DNA of 64,000 nucleotides. Origin: Sedimentitalea sp041224545. GTDB lineage: Bacteria; Pseudomonadota; Alphaproteobacteria; Rhodobacterales; Rhodobacteraceae. The stretch covers positions 68,212 through 132,211 of the forward strand of contig NZ_JBGFGP010000109.1 of assembly GCF_041224545.1 (NCBI RefSeq), read 5' to 3'. Positions 25,457 to 35,486 of the stretch are shown in pieces (the first letter of the stretch is position 1; each line of letters opens with the position of its first letter). Both the position numbers and the translations under genes were made by a program. The notes beneath the pieces were generated by a model, which saw only the letters and a list, made by a program, of their open reading frames with translations, was not told the origin of the DNA and made no database searches.

Positions 25457-27085
25457 TTACTCCGCGGCCTCTGCAAAGGGGCGGAAATTGGCGAAATCCC
25501 AGTGGCGGCCGGGCGCGGCCTTTATCAGTGCCTTGGTGTAATCCTGTTTCGGATTTCCAAGAACCTCTCCGGCGGGGCCGTATTCGACGACACGACCATG
25601 CTGCATCACCAGCACGTCATCGCAGATCTGCGCGGCGACGCCGAGATCGTGGGTAATGAACAGGATGCCAAGGCCCAGCCGCTCCTGCAGTTCGGACAGC
25701 AGGTCCAGAACCTGCGCCTGCACGCTGACATCCAGCGCCGAGACGGCCTCGTCCGCGACCAGCACATCGGGGTCCATCGCAAGCGCGCGGGCAATCGCGA
25801 TGCGCTGGCGCTGCCCTCCGGAAAACTGGTGTGGAAAGCGGTTTACCGCGCTCGCGGGCAGGCCGACCAGTTCGAGCAGTTCGCGGGCACGTTTCATGGC
25901 CGCGTCCCGCTGTGCGCCGAAATTGAGCGGACCTTCGATGATAGACTGACCGATCTCGATACGCGGGTTGAGCGAGCGCATCGGATCCTGGAAGACGATC
26001 TGTATCTTGCGCCGCTCGGGTTTCAGCGCACGTTGCGACAGGGTCGCGATGTCGGTGCCGCCGACCATGATCTCGCCCGAGCTGGGGTCGATCAACCGCA
26101 TGATGCAGCGCGCGACAGTGGACTTGCCCGAGCCACTTTCGCCCACAATTCCCAGCGTACGTCCCTTGATCAGGCTGATCGACACGTCCTGCGCCGCCTT
26201 GACCTCGCGCCCGCGTTTCAAGAGCCCGCCACCGCCGTAGGTCTTGCACAGGTCCCGGGTTTCAAGCACGATCTGGTCCGAGTTCGCATCGCGGGCCGGG
26301 CGCGGCACCTGGCTTGGAACCGAGGCGAGAAGGTTGCGGCTGTATTCCGTCTTTGGATGCCGCAGCAGACTTTCGACCGGTTGCGTTTCCATCACCTCGC
26401 CCAGCTTGAGCACGGTCACATCGTCGGCAATCTCGGACACCACGCCCATGTCATGGGTAATGAACAGAACCGCCGTGCCCTGCTCTTCGCGCAGCTCCTG
26501 GATAAGCTTCAGGATCTGCGCCTGTGTCGTCACGTCGAGCGCCGTCGTCGGTTCGTCCGCGATCAGCAGCTGCGGTCGCATGACCAGCGCCATCGCGATC
26601 ATGATCCGCTGGCGCTGTCCGCCCGAAAGCTGGTGCGGAAAGCTGCGGTACATCTTGTCCACATCCGGCAGATGCACGGCCTCCATCATGTCCTTCGCGC
26701 GCGACTTGCGCTGCGCCGCCGAGAAATCGCTGTGGAATTCCAGCACCTCCTCGATCTGCTGGCCCACGCGGGCAACCGGGTTGAGCGCCGTCATCGGCTC
26801 CTGGAAGATCATCGACATGGCGGTGGCGCGCAGGCTGCGCATCCGCGACCGGCTGGCGCGCAGCAACTCCTCGTCCTTGAACCGGATGGAGCCCTCGGTC
26901 ACTTGAAGCACATTCGGCAAAAGCCCCATCGTCGCCAGCGCCGTGAGCGATTTTCCCGACCCGCTTTCCCCCACGAGGCACATGGTCTGGCCCGGCTCGA
27001 TGGCCAGATCAAGACCCTTGACCACCTCCGCCTGCGGGTCGCCGTTGAGCGCGATGCGCAGGTTCTCTATCTGCAGAAGGCTCAT
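25457..27085 (-). CDS. Dipeptide-type ABC transporter ATPase, two fused nucleotide-binding domains (DppD-DppF)
   Basis: A 542-aa protein with two complete ABC domains. The first has GESGSGKSLTALA and LSGGQRQRIMIAMAL, the second has GESGSGKSTVARCIM and FSGGQRQRIAIARALAMDP. Each is followed by an oligopeptide-transporter C-terminal extension. Fused DppDF-like ATPases are common in Rhizobiales and Rhodobacterales. It energises the permeases encoded just upstream; its start overlaps their last stop by 4 bases. Confidence 0.95.
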   Translation of the reverse strand: MSLLQIENLRIALNGDPQAEVVKGLDLAIEPGQTMCLVGESGSGKSLTALATMGLLPNVLQVTEGSIRFKDEELLRASRSRMRSLRATAMSMIFQEPMTALNPVARVGQQIEEVLEFHSDFSAAQRKSRAKDMMEAVHLPDVDKMYRSFPHQLSGGQRQRIMIAMALVMRPQLLIADEPTTALDVTTQAQILKLIQELREEQGTAVLFITHDMGVVSEIADDVTVLKLGEVMETQPVESLLRHPKTEYSRNLLASVPSQVPRPARDANSDQIVLETRDLCKTYGGGGLLKRGREVKAAQDVSISLIKGRTLGIVGESGSGKSTVARCIMRLIDPSSGEIMVGGTDIATLSQRALKPERRKIQIVFQDPMRSLNPRIEIGQSIIEGPLNFGAQRDAAMKRARELLELVGLPASAVNRFPHQFSGGQRQRIAIARALAMDPDVLVADEAVSALDVSVQAQVLDLLSELQERLGLGILFITHDLGVAAQICDDVLVMQHGRVVEYGPAGEVLGNPKQDYTKALIKAAPGRHWDFANFRPFAEAAE

Positions 27086-27978
27086 CGCTCTATCCCCCGC
27101 TTGGCCATGCGCGGATCGAGCGCGTCACGTACCGCGTCGCCGAGCAGATTGATCGACAGGATCGCGACCGACACGACCAGACCGGGCCAGAGGACGATCC
27201 CCGGGTTGATCTGGAAGTAGATGCGCCCCTCGGCCATGATGTTGCCCCAGCTCGGGGTTTCGGGGCTTATTCCCGCGCCCAGGAAACTCAGGATCGCCTC
27301 GACCAGGATCGCGCTGGCGCAGATATAGGTGCCCTGAATGATGAGGGGCGCAATGGTGTTGGGCATCAGATGCCGCCGCATGATCAACCAGGTCGAGGAT
27401 CCTGCTGCAATCGCCGCCTCGACATAGGGTTCCTCGCGCGCCGACAGGACCAGAGAGCGGACGAGGCGCACGACGCGGGGCACTTCGGGGATGGTGATCG
27501 CGGTCAGAACCGTCCAGATGCTTGCCCCCCACAGCGCCACGATTGCGATGGCCAGCAGGATCGACGGGATCGCCATCAGCCCGTCCACCATCCGCATGAG
27601 CACCGCGTCGAGCCAGCGGATATATCCTGCGAGCAGACCCAGGATCAGCCCCAATCCGACTGCGGCCACCGCCGCCATTACGCCGACGACAAGCGAGATC
27701 CGCCCGCCATAGACGATGCGGCTGAAAAGATCGCGCCCGAAGGCATCGGTGCCCAGCCAGTACTCGCTGCTCGGGGGTTTCAATCGCACACCGGGCGACA
27801 GGCGAACCGGATCGTGCGGTACGATCAGCGGGGCGAAGATCGCCGACAGGACGATCACCGCAAGGATGATCGCCGCCAGCGTGACAAGCGGGCTTGAGAA
27901 AATGATTTCGCGTGCCCGGCTCAGGGGCGAAACGCGGGCTCCGGCCTGGCTTGCTGCGGATACGGTGTGGTCGGTCAT
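27082..27978 (-). CDS. Dipeptide-type ABC transporter permease (DppC)
   Basis: A 298-aa membrane protein with a cytoplasmic N-terminus and about six helices. It carries the DppC signatures WLGTDAFGRDLFSRIVYGGR and a C-terminal EAA-type loop (EEPYVEAAIAAGSSTWLIMR). It overlaps the ATPase and DppB genes by 4 bases each. Confidence 0.95.
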   Translation of the reverse strand: MTDHTVSAASQAGARVSPLSRAREIIFSSPLVTLAAIILAVIVLSAIFAPLIVPHDPVRLSPGVRLKPPSSEYWLGTDAFGRDLFSRIVYGGRISLVVGVMAAVAAVGLGLILGLLAGYIRWLDAVLMRMVDGLMAIPSILLAIAIVALWGASIWTVLTAITIPEVPRVVRLVRSLVLSAREEPYVEAAIAAGSSTWLIMRRHLMPNTIAPLIIQGTYICASAILVEAILSFLGAGISPETPSWGNIMAEGRIYFQINPGIVLWPGLVVSVAILSINLLGDAVRDALDPRMAKRGIER

Positions 27979-28919
27979 GAGTAGCGAATCCTCGGATCAA
28001 GCAGCACATAGGCGATATCTATCAACAGATTGATCGCAACGTAGATCAGCGACGCCAGCAGGATGACCGCCTGGATCACCGGATAATCCCGGCTCAGAAC
28101 CGCATCGACCGTCAGCCGCCCCAATCCCGGCAGGTTGAAGACCGATTCCGTGACGACCACGCCCGAGATGATCAGCGCAAAGCCGATGCCGATGACGGTG
28201 ATGATCGGCACCGAACAGTTGCGCAGCGCATGACGCATCAGCACGGTGCGTTCGGGCAGGCCCTTGGCGCGGGCGGTGCGGATATAGTCGTCGCCGAGGA
28301 TCTCCAGCATCGAGGTGCGGGTGATCCGCGCGATAAGGGCGATATAAAGCAGCGTCAGCGTCAGCGTGGGCAGCGTGATACGGTGCAGAAACGGGCCGAT
28401 GCCGTCACTGATGGGTCTGAAGCCCTGCACCGGGAACCAGCCCAGCCCCATGGAGAAGGTCGAGATCATCAGATAGCCGATGACGAAGACAGGCACCGAA
28501 AAGCCCAGCACCGAGAGCAGCATAACGAAGCGGTCGATCAGCGTGCCCTGCTTCCAGGCGGCAATGACGCCCAGCGGCACGGCGATCAGCACGGACAGTA
28601 TGATCGTGGTCAGGGCAAGGCTGATGGTGGGTTCCATCCGGTCGGCAATAAGGTCGATCACAGGCTTGCGCGACAGGATCGAAGTGCCGAAGTCTCCCTG
28701 AAGAAGCTGCCCGATCCAGGTAAAGAACTGTACCAGCAGCGGCTCGTTAAGGCCCAGCGAGTCGCGGATTGCCTCAAGCTGTGCGGGCGTTGCGGTGTCT
28801 CCCGCGATGATCGCCGCGGGATCACCCGGGGTCAGTCGCAACAGCAGGAAGACAAAGAGCGCCACAAACCCGATTACGGGAACCGCTGCGAGAATGCGTT
28901 GCAGGATGTAGAGGACCAT
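27975..28919 (-). CDS. Dipeptide-type ABC transporter permease (DppB)
   Basis: A 314-aa permease. It shows the DppB start ILQRILAAVPVIGFVALFVF, LTPGDPAAIIAG and the EAA-type loop DDYIRTARAKGLPERTVLMR, and ends DIAYVLLDPRIRYS. The start at 28919 follows AAAGGTC. It lies 81 bases after the binding-protein gene; imperfectly paired GC-rich arms in that gap (about 28962-28994) could form a stabilising hairpin. Confidence 0.95.
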   Translation of the reverse strand: MVLYILQRILAAVPVIGFVALFVFLLLRLTPGDPAAIIAGDTATPAQLEAIRDSLGLNEPLLVQFFTWIGQLLQGDFGTSILSRKPVIDLIADRMEPTISLALTTIILSVLIAVPLGVIAAWKQGTLIDRFVMLLSVLGFSVPVFVIGYLMISTFSMGLGWFPVQGFRPISDGIGPFLHRITLPTLTLTLLYIALIARITRTSMLEILGDDYIRTARAKGLPERTVLMRHALRNCSVPIITVIGIGFALIISGVVVTESVFNLPGLGRLTVDAVLSRDYPVIQAVILLASLIYVAINLLIDIAYVLLDPRIRYS

Positions 28920-29000
28920 CGCGCTGACCTTTCGGCTGGAGTATCGCGTTACGGGCAGCACCGGCCCCGCCCTTTTTTGAGCAGGACCGGGCTTTGGGCA

Positions 29001-30611
29001 TCAGTTCTTGGAGATGTTCCAGAACAGCGGCGCCGGAGAATCAAGCACGCCGTCGAGGTTGTTCGACCATGCGGTCGGCACGAAATACTGACCGATGGGG
29101 GCATAGATACCCTCTTCGTAGGCCAACGCCTGGATCTCCTCGGCAAGCTTCTTTTGCTCGTCCAGCGTGGGCGCGGTTGCGTAAGCCATCCGCAGCTCTT
29201 CGAGTTTCGGCACGTCGGGCCAGCCGAACCAGCCACCGTCGGTGCCCTTGCCATTGACCATGTTGTTCACCAGCGGGTTGAAAACATCGGCCCCGACCCA
29301 GTTGGTCACGAACATGTGCCAGCCGCCATCGGCAATCGAGGCCTGGCTGGCACGCTTGCCGACCAGCGTCTGCCAGTCCATCGCCTGCAGATCGACTTCA
29401 AAACCCGCGTCACGCATGGCCTGCGCCACCACGACCGGCTGGGTGCGCAGAGTGTTCACATCGGTCGGGTGCATGATGACGATCGGCGTGCCGTCATAGC
29501 CCGCTTCCTTGAGCAGGGCCTTGGCCTTCTCCATCCCGTTGCCCTTGGTCAGGGTCTCGGAACCCACGTCGCTGGCGAGCGGCGTGCCGCAGACAAACAT
29601 CGCCCCGCAGAGGTTATAAAGCTCGGGGTTGCCCACCAGGGCATCCAGCACGTTCTTCTGATTGACGCTGGCGATCGCCGCGCGGCGGATGCGCGGGTCG
29701 TCCATCGGTGCGTTCAGCGTGTTGGGCCGCATGATCGTCTGCATCCCCAACGCGTTGAGGTTCTTGACCGTGATTTCCGGGTTTGCGTCGAGAATCGGCA
29801 ACAGATCCGAGGGCGGGTTTTCCCAATAGTCGATCTCGCCCGCCTGAATGGCGTTGAGCGCCGTCTGATCGTCGGGCATCACCACCCATTCGACGCGGTC
29901 CACCTTGACCACCTTGCCGCCTGCGGCGGAACTGGCCGGTTCGTCGCGTGGCACATAATCCTCGTTCTTCTCGTAGACGGCGATCACACCGGGCTGATAT
30001 TCGTCTGCCACCCACTTGAAGGGACCCGAGCCGATTTGTTCGGGTATGGGTTCGGTCGACGGCGTTTCGGCCAGACGCGCCGGCATGATGAACGGGACGT
30101 TTGACGAAGGTTTCGCCAGGCTGTCGATCACCAGACCGTAGGGTTCGCGCAGCTTAATCACGAACTGGTTGGGTGACTCGCCCTGCTCGATACTTTCGGT
30201 GAAGGACATGAGCACCTGTCCCATGCCGTCCCGCTCGCCCCAGCGCTTGATCGAGGCGGCCACATCCGCACCGGTCACATCCGCGCCATCATGAAACTTC
30301 AGCCCGTCGCGCAGGGTGAACGTGTAGGTCAGCTTGTCGTCGGACACCTCGTGGCTGTCGACCATCTGCGGCTGTGGAACCAGATCGGCGTCGAGCGCAT
30401 AAAGCGTGTCGAAGATCATGTAGCCGTGATTTCGGCTCATGTAGGCGGTGGTCAGGATCGGATCGAGAACGCGCAGATCCGAGTGCTTGACCGCGCGTAG
30501 CGTCTGCGCCTCGACCGCCCCTGCCAGCAAGGCGGAACTGGCCAGCAGAGCACTCAGAAGGGTTGATCGCAAACCCCTGCCCATGGCGTTGGATTTCAAG
30601 TGAAGTGTCAT
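29001..30611 (-). CDS. ABC transporter peptide/solute-binding protein (family 5, DppA-like)
   Basis: A 536-aa exported protein. The signal peptide spans about residues 1-36 (LLSALLASSALLAGAVEAQ). The family-5 binding fold includes FTLRDGLKFHDGADVTGADV. GGGAGAAAG precedes the ATG at 30611. It captures peptides or similar amides in the periplasm for the DppBC-DF importer. The hydrolases on both sides indicate a catabolic use. Confidence 0.93.
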   Translation of the reverse strand: MTLHLKSNAMGRGLRSTLLSALLASSALLAGAVEAQTLRAVKHSDLRVLDPILTTAYMSRNHGYMIFDTLYALDADLVPQPQMVDSHEVSDDKLTYTFTLRDGLKFHDGADVTGADVAASIKRWGERDGMGQVLMSFTESIEQGESPNQFVIKLREPYGLVIDSLAKPSSNVPFIMPARLAETPSTEPIPEQIGSGPFKWVADEYQPGVIAVYEKNEDYVPRDEPASSAAGGKVVKVDRVEWVVMPDDQTALNAIQAGEIDYWENPPSDLLPILDANPEITVKNLNALGMQTIMRPNTLNAPMDDPRIRRAAIASVNQKNVLDALVGNPELYNLCGAMFVCGTPLASDVGSETLTKGNGMEKAKALLKEAGYDGTPIVIMHPTDVNTLRTQPVVVAQAMRDAGFEVDLQAMDWQTLVGKRASQASIADGGWHMFVTNWVGADVFNPLVNNMVNGKGTDGGWFGWPDVPKLEELRMAYATAPTLDEQKKLAEEIQALAYEEGIYAPIGQYFVPTAWSNNLDGVLDSPAPLFWNISKN

Positions 30612-30672
30612 GTCTTTCTCCCTGTTATGGTTGGAGTGCGGGGGGTCTTTGGTGCCCGTTCCGCGAGGTGGT

Positions 30673-32193
30673 TCATGTCGTTATCAGGCTGTCCCTTTCC
30701 GCAAAGATCTGCCCCATCGGCTCCAGCCGCATCCCCGGAGCCAGTCGTGTGAACGGCAGGCTGGCGGGGCTTATGGGCATCGGGCCGGGGGCCGTGCAGG
30801 TCAGGATGGTCTCGGCAATCGGATCGAAATCGGCGCGGAAGTGCACCGAACTCTTGTTGACGAGAATGGCCTGCGCTTCGGGCTCGATCCCGACAAAGCG
30901 GTACATCTCGCGGTCGGCCATCTGCGCCTTGCGGCTGGTGACGACGACGCGCACGTCGCCGATCCGCAAACAGGCGCATGGCCCCAGATCGAGCGGCGCG
31001 CTGCCGTAAAATGGCCCCTTGGCAATCAGTTTGCCGTCAGAGAGTTTTTCGACCGTGAAGCGCCCTTCGAAGGGCGCGTCGCCCGGCACGTTTGAAAAGC
31101 CGCCAATGGCGATGTCGATCTCGGCCCCCTCTCCCGCCGCATGGGCGGCGGCGGCGGCCCGGGGATCGACCATGTTGCCCAGTGCGGCGCGTGTAGCCCC
31201 TTCCGAGACCAGCGCACGCAGCATGCCCGTGGTGTTGCTGTCGCCGCCGGCGCCGGGATTGTCCTGGGTATCCGCGATGACGACCGGGCGCTGGGCGCCC
31301 TCGGCGATGCGCATGGCCTCGCGCACGCCCTCTTCGGGGTCATATGCCTTGCCCGCAAGTTCCGGCTCGGCCTTCAATACCGCCGTCTCGATCGTGTCGG
31401 CGGCGGCGTCCGCGTCGGCCTGCGTGGTGCCATAGGCCACTACTGTGGGGCCGCAGCCCGGGAAATCCGCCGCCGGGAAGCCAAAGAAGAAAGAGGTCGA
31501 GGGTACGTTCTCTCCCTCGCAATCTGCTGCCAGCGCATAAAGCCTGCGTCCCGGCTCCGCCAGCGTGCTCTGCCAGGCGATGGGCACGAGAAAAGGCAGT
31601 CTGCGGAACGCCTTTGCCGGGCGCGCGCCCGCCATCAGTTCGCGCAGCATCGACGCCGCGCGCATGCCGGTCTCGGCCATGTCCACATGCGGATAGGTGC
31701 GAAATCCCACCAGCACGTCCGCTGCGGCGACCATCTCTTCGGTGATATTGCCATGCAGGTCGAGCGCCGCAGCGATGGGCACGTCCGGTCCCACCGTCTC
31801 GCGCAGACGCGCCAGCAGACGACCTTCGCCGTCATCTTCGTGTTCGGCCACCATCGCGCCGTGCAGATCGATGAAGAGACCGTCAACCGGGCCCGCATCG
31901 CGCAGGCCCGCAATAATTTCGTCGCTGATCGTTTCGTAGGCGTCGCGTGTCACATGCGCCGAGGGGATGGCGCCGGCCCAGAGGATCGGCACGGTATCCC
32001 AGCCCTCGGCTTCGGCCACCTGAACCGCGCCGCCGATGCCAAGGTTGATGTCCCGACTTTGCTCGATCAGCGCCTGCCCCCGCGCCATGGGCATGTAGCC
32101 GCCACCCTGCACAAAATCCTCCAGCCGCGCCTTGGTAGGAGCGAACGTATTGGTTTCATGCAGAAACCCAGCCAGCGCAACGCGCTTTGTCAT
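30673..32193 (-). CDS. M81 family metallopeptidase (MlrC-like)
   Basis: A 506-aa protein. It begins VALAGFLHETNTFAPT, the N-terminal motif of the MlrC/DUF1485 family, and continues with FIDLHGAMVAEHEDDGEG and an MlrC C-terminal domain (VVIADTQDNPGAGGDSNTTG). Described members open or degrade cyclic or unusual peptides such as linearised microcystin. It is the first gene of the minus-strand dpp operon, facing away from an IclR regulator, and fits a peptide-degrading role. Confidence 0.9.
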   Translation of the reverse strand: MTKRVALAGFLHETNTFAPTKARLEDFVQGGGYMPMARGQALIEQSRDINLGIGGAVQVAEAEGWDTVPILWAGAIPSAHVTRDAYETISDEIIAGLRDAGPVDGLFIDLHGAMVAEHEDDGEGRLLARLRETVGPDVPIAAALDLHGNITEEMVAAADVLVGFRTYPHVDMAETGMRAASMLRELMAGARPAKAFRRLPFLVPIAWQSTLAEPGRRLYALAADCEGENVPSTSFFFGFPAADFPGCGPTVVAYGTTQADADAAADTIETAVLKAEPELAGKAYDPEEGVREAMRIAEGAQRPVVIADTQDNPGAGGDSNTTGMLRALVSEGATRAALGNMVDPRAAAAAHAAGEGAEIDIAIGGFSNVPGDAPFEGRFTVEKLSDGKLIAKGPFYGSAPLDLGPCACLRIGDVRVVVTSRKAQMADREMYRFVGIEPEAQAILVNKSSVHFRADFDPIAETILTCTAPGPMPISPASLPFTRLAPGMRLEPMGQIFAERDSLITT

Positions 32194-32357
32194 CTATGTC
32201 CCCCTTGCGTTCCCGATCTGGCAATCCGCAGTTTCGCGCTGCGGGATACTCCAGCAAGGTATTGCCATTCGATACCGCATCATCGTATGACAAGCGTAGG
32301 ACGCAGATTGACGCGAAGTCAATGGGGTGCGACCTGTGCAGGGGGAGAAAGGCGGTG

Positions 32358-33170
32358 ATGCCCAGGAACACGACACTTGCCGAGCCGGGCAAGCCCGACC
32401 TGCAGCCGCAGGACCGCGCAAGTGCTCTCTTCGTGCAATCGGTTGAAAAGGCGTTTGATGTGCTGTCCGCCTTTCATCACGCCGATGGGCCTCTGAAACT
32501 GAGCGAAATTGCCGAGCGCGCGGTCCTCGACCGCTCTGCGGCGCAGCGCATGGTCCACACGTTGCGCAAGCTGCGGTATATCGAACGCGACACGAGCGGG
32601 CACGGCTACGTCCCCGGCGTGCGGGTGCTGGATCACACGCTCGACTTTCTGCGGCTCAACCCCCTGGTGCGTCAGGCCACCCCGGTGTTGCAGGACCTGC
32701 GCGCCGAGGTGCGCCAAAGAATCGATCTGTCACTCTTTGACGACCTGCGCATGATTTACGCAAGCCGTCTGCAAACCCGGCGCCAGTCCTTCAATGCGTC
32801 TATTATCGGGCACAGCGTGCCGACCTTCTGCACCTCGGGCGGCTGGGCCATCCTCGCCCGGTTGCCGATCTCAGAGGCCCAAGCACTGGTCGAACGCTCT
32901 GACCGGCGTCCTTTCACGCCTCATACCGTGACCGACGTGGCCGAGGTCATGGAGAACGTCGCCCGGACAAGGGCGAACGGCTATGCGCTGGCGCTCGATC
33001 AAATCCTGACCGGTGAGATCGCGATGGGTTTTGCGATACTCGATGCCACAGGCGCGCCTGTGGCGGCGATCCATATCGCGGGATCGCTTTCGGATTGGAC
33101 GCCAGAGGATTTCGTCGCCAGCGTGGCCGCATCGGGCCAACATGCGGCGCGCGCTCTCAGCCGCTATTGA
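32358..33170 (+). CDS. IclR-family transcriptional regulator
   Basis: A 270-aa protein with an N-terminal winged helix (LKLSEIAERAVLDRSAAQRM) and a C-terminal IclR effector domain (VPTFCTSGGWAILARLP, ALDQILTGEIAMGFAIL). The start at 32358 follows GGGGGAGAAAGG. It lies between the divergent M81/dpp operon and the downstream acylase gene (18 bases away), so it probably controls both. The 164-base divergent region (32194-32357) holds the likely operator, but no clear palindrome was picked out. Confidence 0.9.
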   Translation: MPRNTTLAEPGKPDLQPQDRASALFVQSVEKAFDVLSAFHHADGPLKLSEIAERAVLDRSAAQRMVHTLRKLRYIERDTSGHGYVPGVRVLDHTLDFLRLNPLVRQATPVLQDLRAEVRQRIDLSLFDDLRMIYASRLQTRRQSFNASIIGHSVPTFCTSGGWAILARLPISEAQALVERSDRRPFTPHTVTDVAEVMENVARTRANGYALALDQILTGEIAMGFAILDATGAPVAAIHIAGSLSDWTPEDFVASVAASGQHAARALSRY

Positions 33171-33188
33171 TGCCAGAAGGATATACCC

Positions 33189-35486
33189 ATGGATGACACC
33201 CTGACCCTGCCCGGCCTCGACGCCCCGGCGAGCATATCGATCGATCGCTGGGGCCTCGCTCACATCCGCGCCGAGACGGTGCATGATGTGTTCTTTCTGC
33301 AGGGGTTCAACGCCGCCCGTGACCGACTTTGGCAGATCGACCTGTGGCGCAAGCGCGGTCTCGGCCTGCTGGCGGCGGATTTCGGGCCGGGCTACCTGAT
33401 GCAGGACCGCGCCGCCCGGCTGTTTCTCTACCGCGGCGAGATGGCACCCGAATGGGCGGCCTACGGTGAGGATGCGGAACAGATCTGTACGGCCTTTGCC
33501 AACGGTATAAATGCCGCTGTCGATCTGGTGCTGGCCGGGTCAATGCCGCTGCCGCCGGAGTTCGAAGCCCTTGGCACCCGGCCCGCGCACTGGCAGGCAG
33601 AGGATGTCGTGCGCATTCGTACGCATTGCCTGTCGCGCAACGCGGCGTCGGAACTGGCACGGATGCAGGTGCATCGGCTGTCCGACCCCGAAACCGACCT
33701 GCTGCGCGCGCCGCTCAGCCCGCCCGTCCCCGCAGAGGAATGGCGGCAGATGGCCCGTGCCGACCTGCCCGCAAACGCGCTCGCGGTATACGAACTCGCC
33801 ACCGCGCCCGTCACCTTCTCAAAGGAAAGGCTGGCCGCGACGCTGGATGAGGCAGGGCAATGGAGCCAGGTCGATGCGAAAAAGACGGTGCATCGCGCGA
33901 TGGAGGGTTCGAACAACTGGGCCATCGCTCCGGGCCTGACCGAAACCGGCCGCGCCATCATGGCCAGCGATCCGCATCGTCAGCACGCCGCGCCTTCGCT
34001 GCGCTACATGGTGCATCTCACCGGTACGGGGCTCGACCTCATCGGCGCGGGTGAGCCGTCCTCGCCGGGGATCATGGCCGGTCATAATGGCGAGGCGGCC
34101 TTCAGCCTGACCATCTTCTGCGCGGATCAGGAGGACGTGATGGTGTATGAAACCACCGACGAAGGGCGATCCTATCGGTATGGTGACGGCAGTGAACACT
34201 TCACGGAGGTGACCGAGACATTTGCCGTCAAGGGTGCGCCGGACCAGAAGCTGACGCTCAGCTTCTCGCGTCACGGTCCGGTGGTCTGGAACTCTGGCGG
34301 CACCGCGCTCGCGGTGCGCACCGTCTTTACCGATCCCGGCTCCGCGCCCTATATGGCGAGCCTCAAATCCATGCGCGCCACCGATGTCGGCAGCTTCTGC
34401 CAGAGCCTCGAAACCTGGGGCGCGCCATCTGTCAACATGGTCTATGCCGATACCTCGGGCGATATCTGCTGGCAGCCCGCCGCTTATGTCCCGCGTCGCA
34501 GCGGCTGGCGCGGGCTGGTCCCGGTCGCGGGCGATGGCAGCCACGAATGGGAAGGTTACTTCACCGCCGCCGACCTGCCCGGTCTGCGCAACCCGGAATG
34601 CGGCTTTGTCCATTCCGCAAACGAGATGAATGTCCCCGAAGGTTGGGATCACGATTCGCATCCCATCGGCTTCGAATGGTTCGAGGACGGTCGCGCCGAC
34701 CGCATCGCGGATATGATCGGCAACGGCAATGCGCGTGACGTGGCGGGTAACTGTGCGTTGCAATGCGACACGTTCTCGGCCGCCGCCGCCGGCATTGCCG
34801 CGCTGGTGCCAGAAGGCGCCCTTGCGCCGGCGCGCGACCTGTTGCGCGGCTGGGACGGATACGCGCGCGACGACAGCGCGGCTGCGCTGCTGTTCGAGCT
34901 GTGGCTGTCGCGGCACCTTCGCCCCGCTCTGCTTGAGGTGCTTGCCCCCGACCCGGATCTGCGCCGTTTCCTCGTTCCGGGCAACATTCCCACCGTTCTG
35001 CGCGCCCTGACCGGAGAGCGTCCGGCGCTGGCCGAGCGATTGGGCGACCGCGAGGCGCTTTTGGCTGAAACCCTCGCCGCCGCCTGGCAGGAGGCATCAG
35101 AACGCTTCGGAGACGATCCTGCCGTCTGGCGCTGGGGCGACCTGCACAAGGGATATTTCCGCCATGCCCTGACGCCCCTGGGCACCGGCCACGACGTCGG
35201 CCCCCTGAGTACCGGCGGCAGCAGCACGACCGTGATGCTTGGCCATTACGACGCATCGGATTTCCGCGTGCATACCGGCGCGTCGGTTCGGATGGTGGTC
35301 GATGTCGGTGCCTGGGACAACAGCGTCTGGATCAATGCGCCCGGACAGTCGGGAGTGCCGGGCAGTACGCATTACGACGACCTGGCGCCGATGTGGGCGG
35401 CGGGGGATTATGTACCGATGCGCTATTCAGCCGAGGCGGTGGACGCCGCAACCGTCACCCGCATCGCGCTGGTTCCGGGGGTTTAA
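33189..35486 (+). CDS. Penicillin acylase family Ntn hydrolase
   Basis: A 765-aa S45-family precursor. The alpha-chain start shows SIDRWGLAHIRAETVHDVFF and QGFNAARDRLWQIDLWRKRG. Self-cleavage is expected before Ser241 in EGSNNWAIAPGL, the new N-terminal nucleophile of the beta chain. GHNGEAAFSLTIF and later family blocks follow. There is no signal peptide, although many relatives are periplasmic, so a cytoplasmic amide hydrolase is likely. AAGGATAT precedes the ATG. The last 60 bases overlap the convergent M20 gene. Confidence 0.92.
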   Translation: MDDTLTLPGLDAPASISIDRWGLAHIRAETVHDVFFLQGFNAARDRLWQIDLWRKRGLGLLAADFGPGYLMQDRAARLFLYRGEMAPEWAAYGEDAEQICTAFANGINAAVDLVLAGSMPLPPEFEALGTRPAHWQAEDVVRIRTHCLSRNAASELARMQVHRLSDPETDLLRAPLSPPVPAEEWRQMARADLPANALAVYELATAPVTFSKERLAATLDEAGQWSQVDAKKTVHRAMEGSNNWAIAPGLTETGRAIMASDPHRQHAAPSLRYMVHLTGTGLDLIGAGEPSSPGIMAGHNGEAAFSLTIFCADQEDVMVYETTDEGRSYRYGDGSEHFTEVTETFAVKGAPDQKLTLSFSRHGPVVWNSGGTALAVRTVFTDPGSAPYMASLKSMRATDVGSFCQSLETWGAPSVNMVYADTSGDICWQPAAYVPRRSGWRGLVPVAGDGSHEWEGYFTAADLPGLRNPECGFVHSANEMNVPEGWDHDSHPIGFEWFEDGRADRIADMIGNGNARDVAGNCALQCDTFSAAAAGIAALVPEGALAPARDLLRGWDGYARDDSAAALLFELWLSRHLRPALLEVLAPDPDLRRFLVPGNIPTVLRALTGERPALAERLGDREALLAETLAAAWQEASERFGDDPAVWRWGDLHKGYFRHALTPLGTGHDVGPLSTGGSSTTVMLGHYDASDFRVHTGASVRMVVDVGAWDNSVWINAPGQSGVPGSTHYDDLAPMWAAGDYVPMRYSAEAVDAATVTRIALVPGV

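Noticed and set aside
25502..30104. Long plus-strand ORFs (572 and 624 codons) across the dpp region
   Set aside because: They are antisense to clearly conserved ATPase, permease and binding-protein genes, are rich in Arg/His/Gln and have no domain; GC-rich codon bias on the opposite strand explains them.
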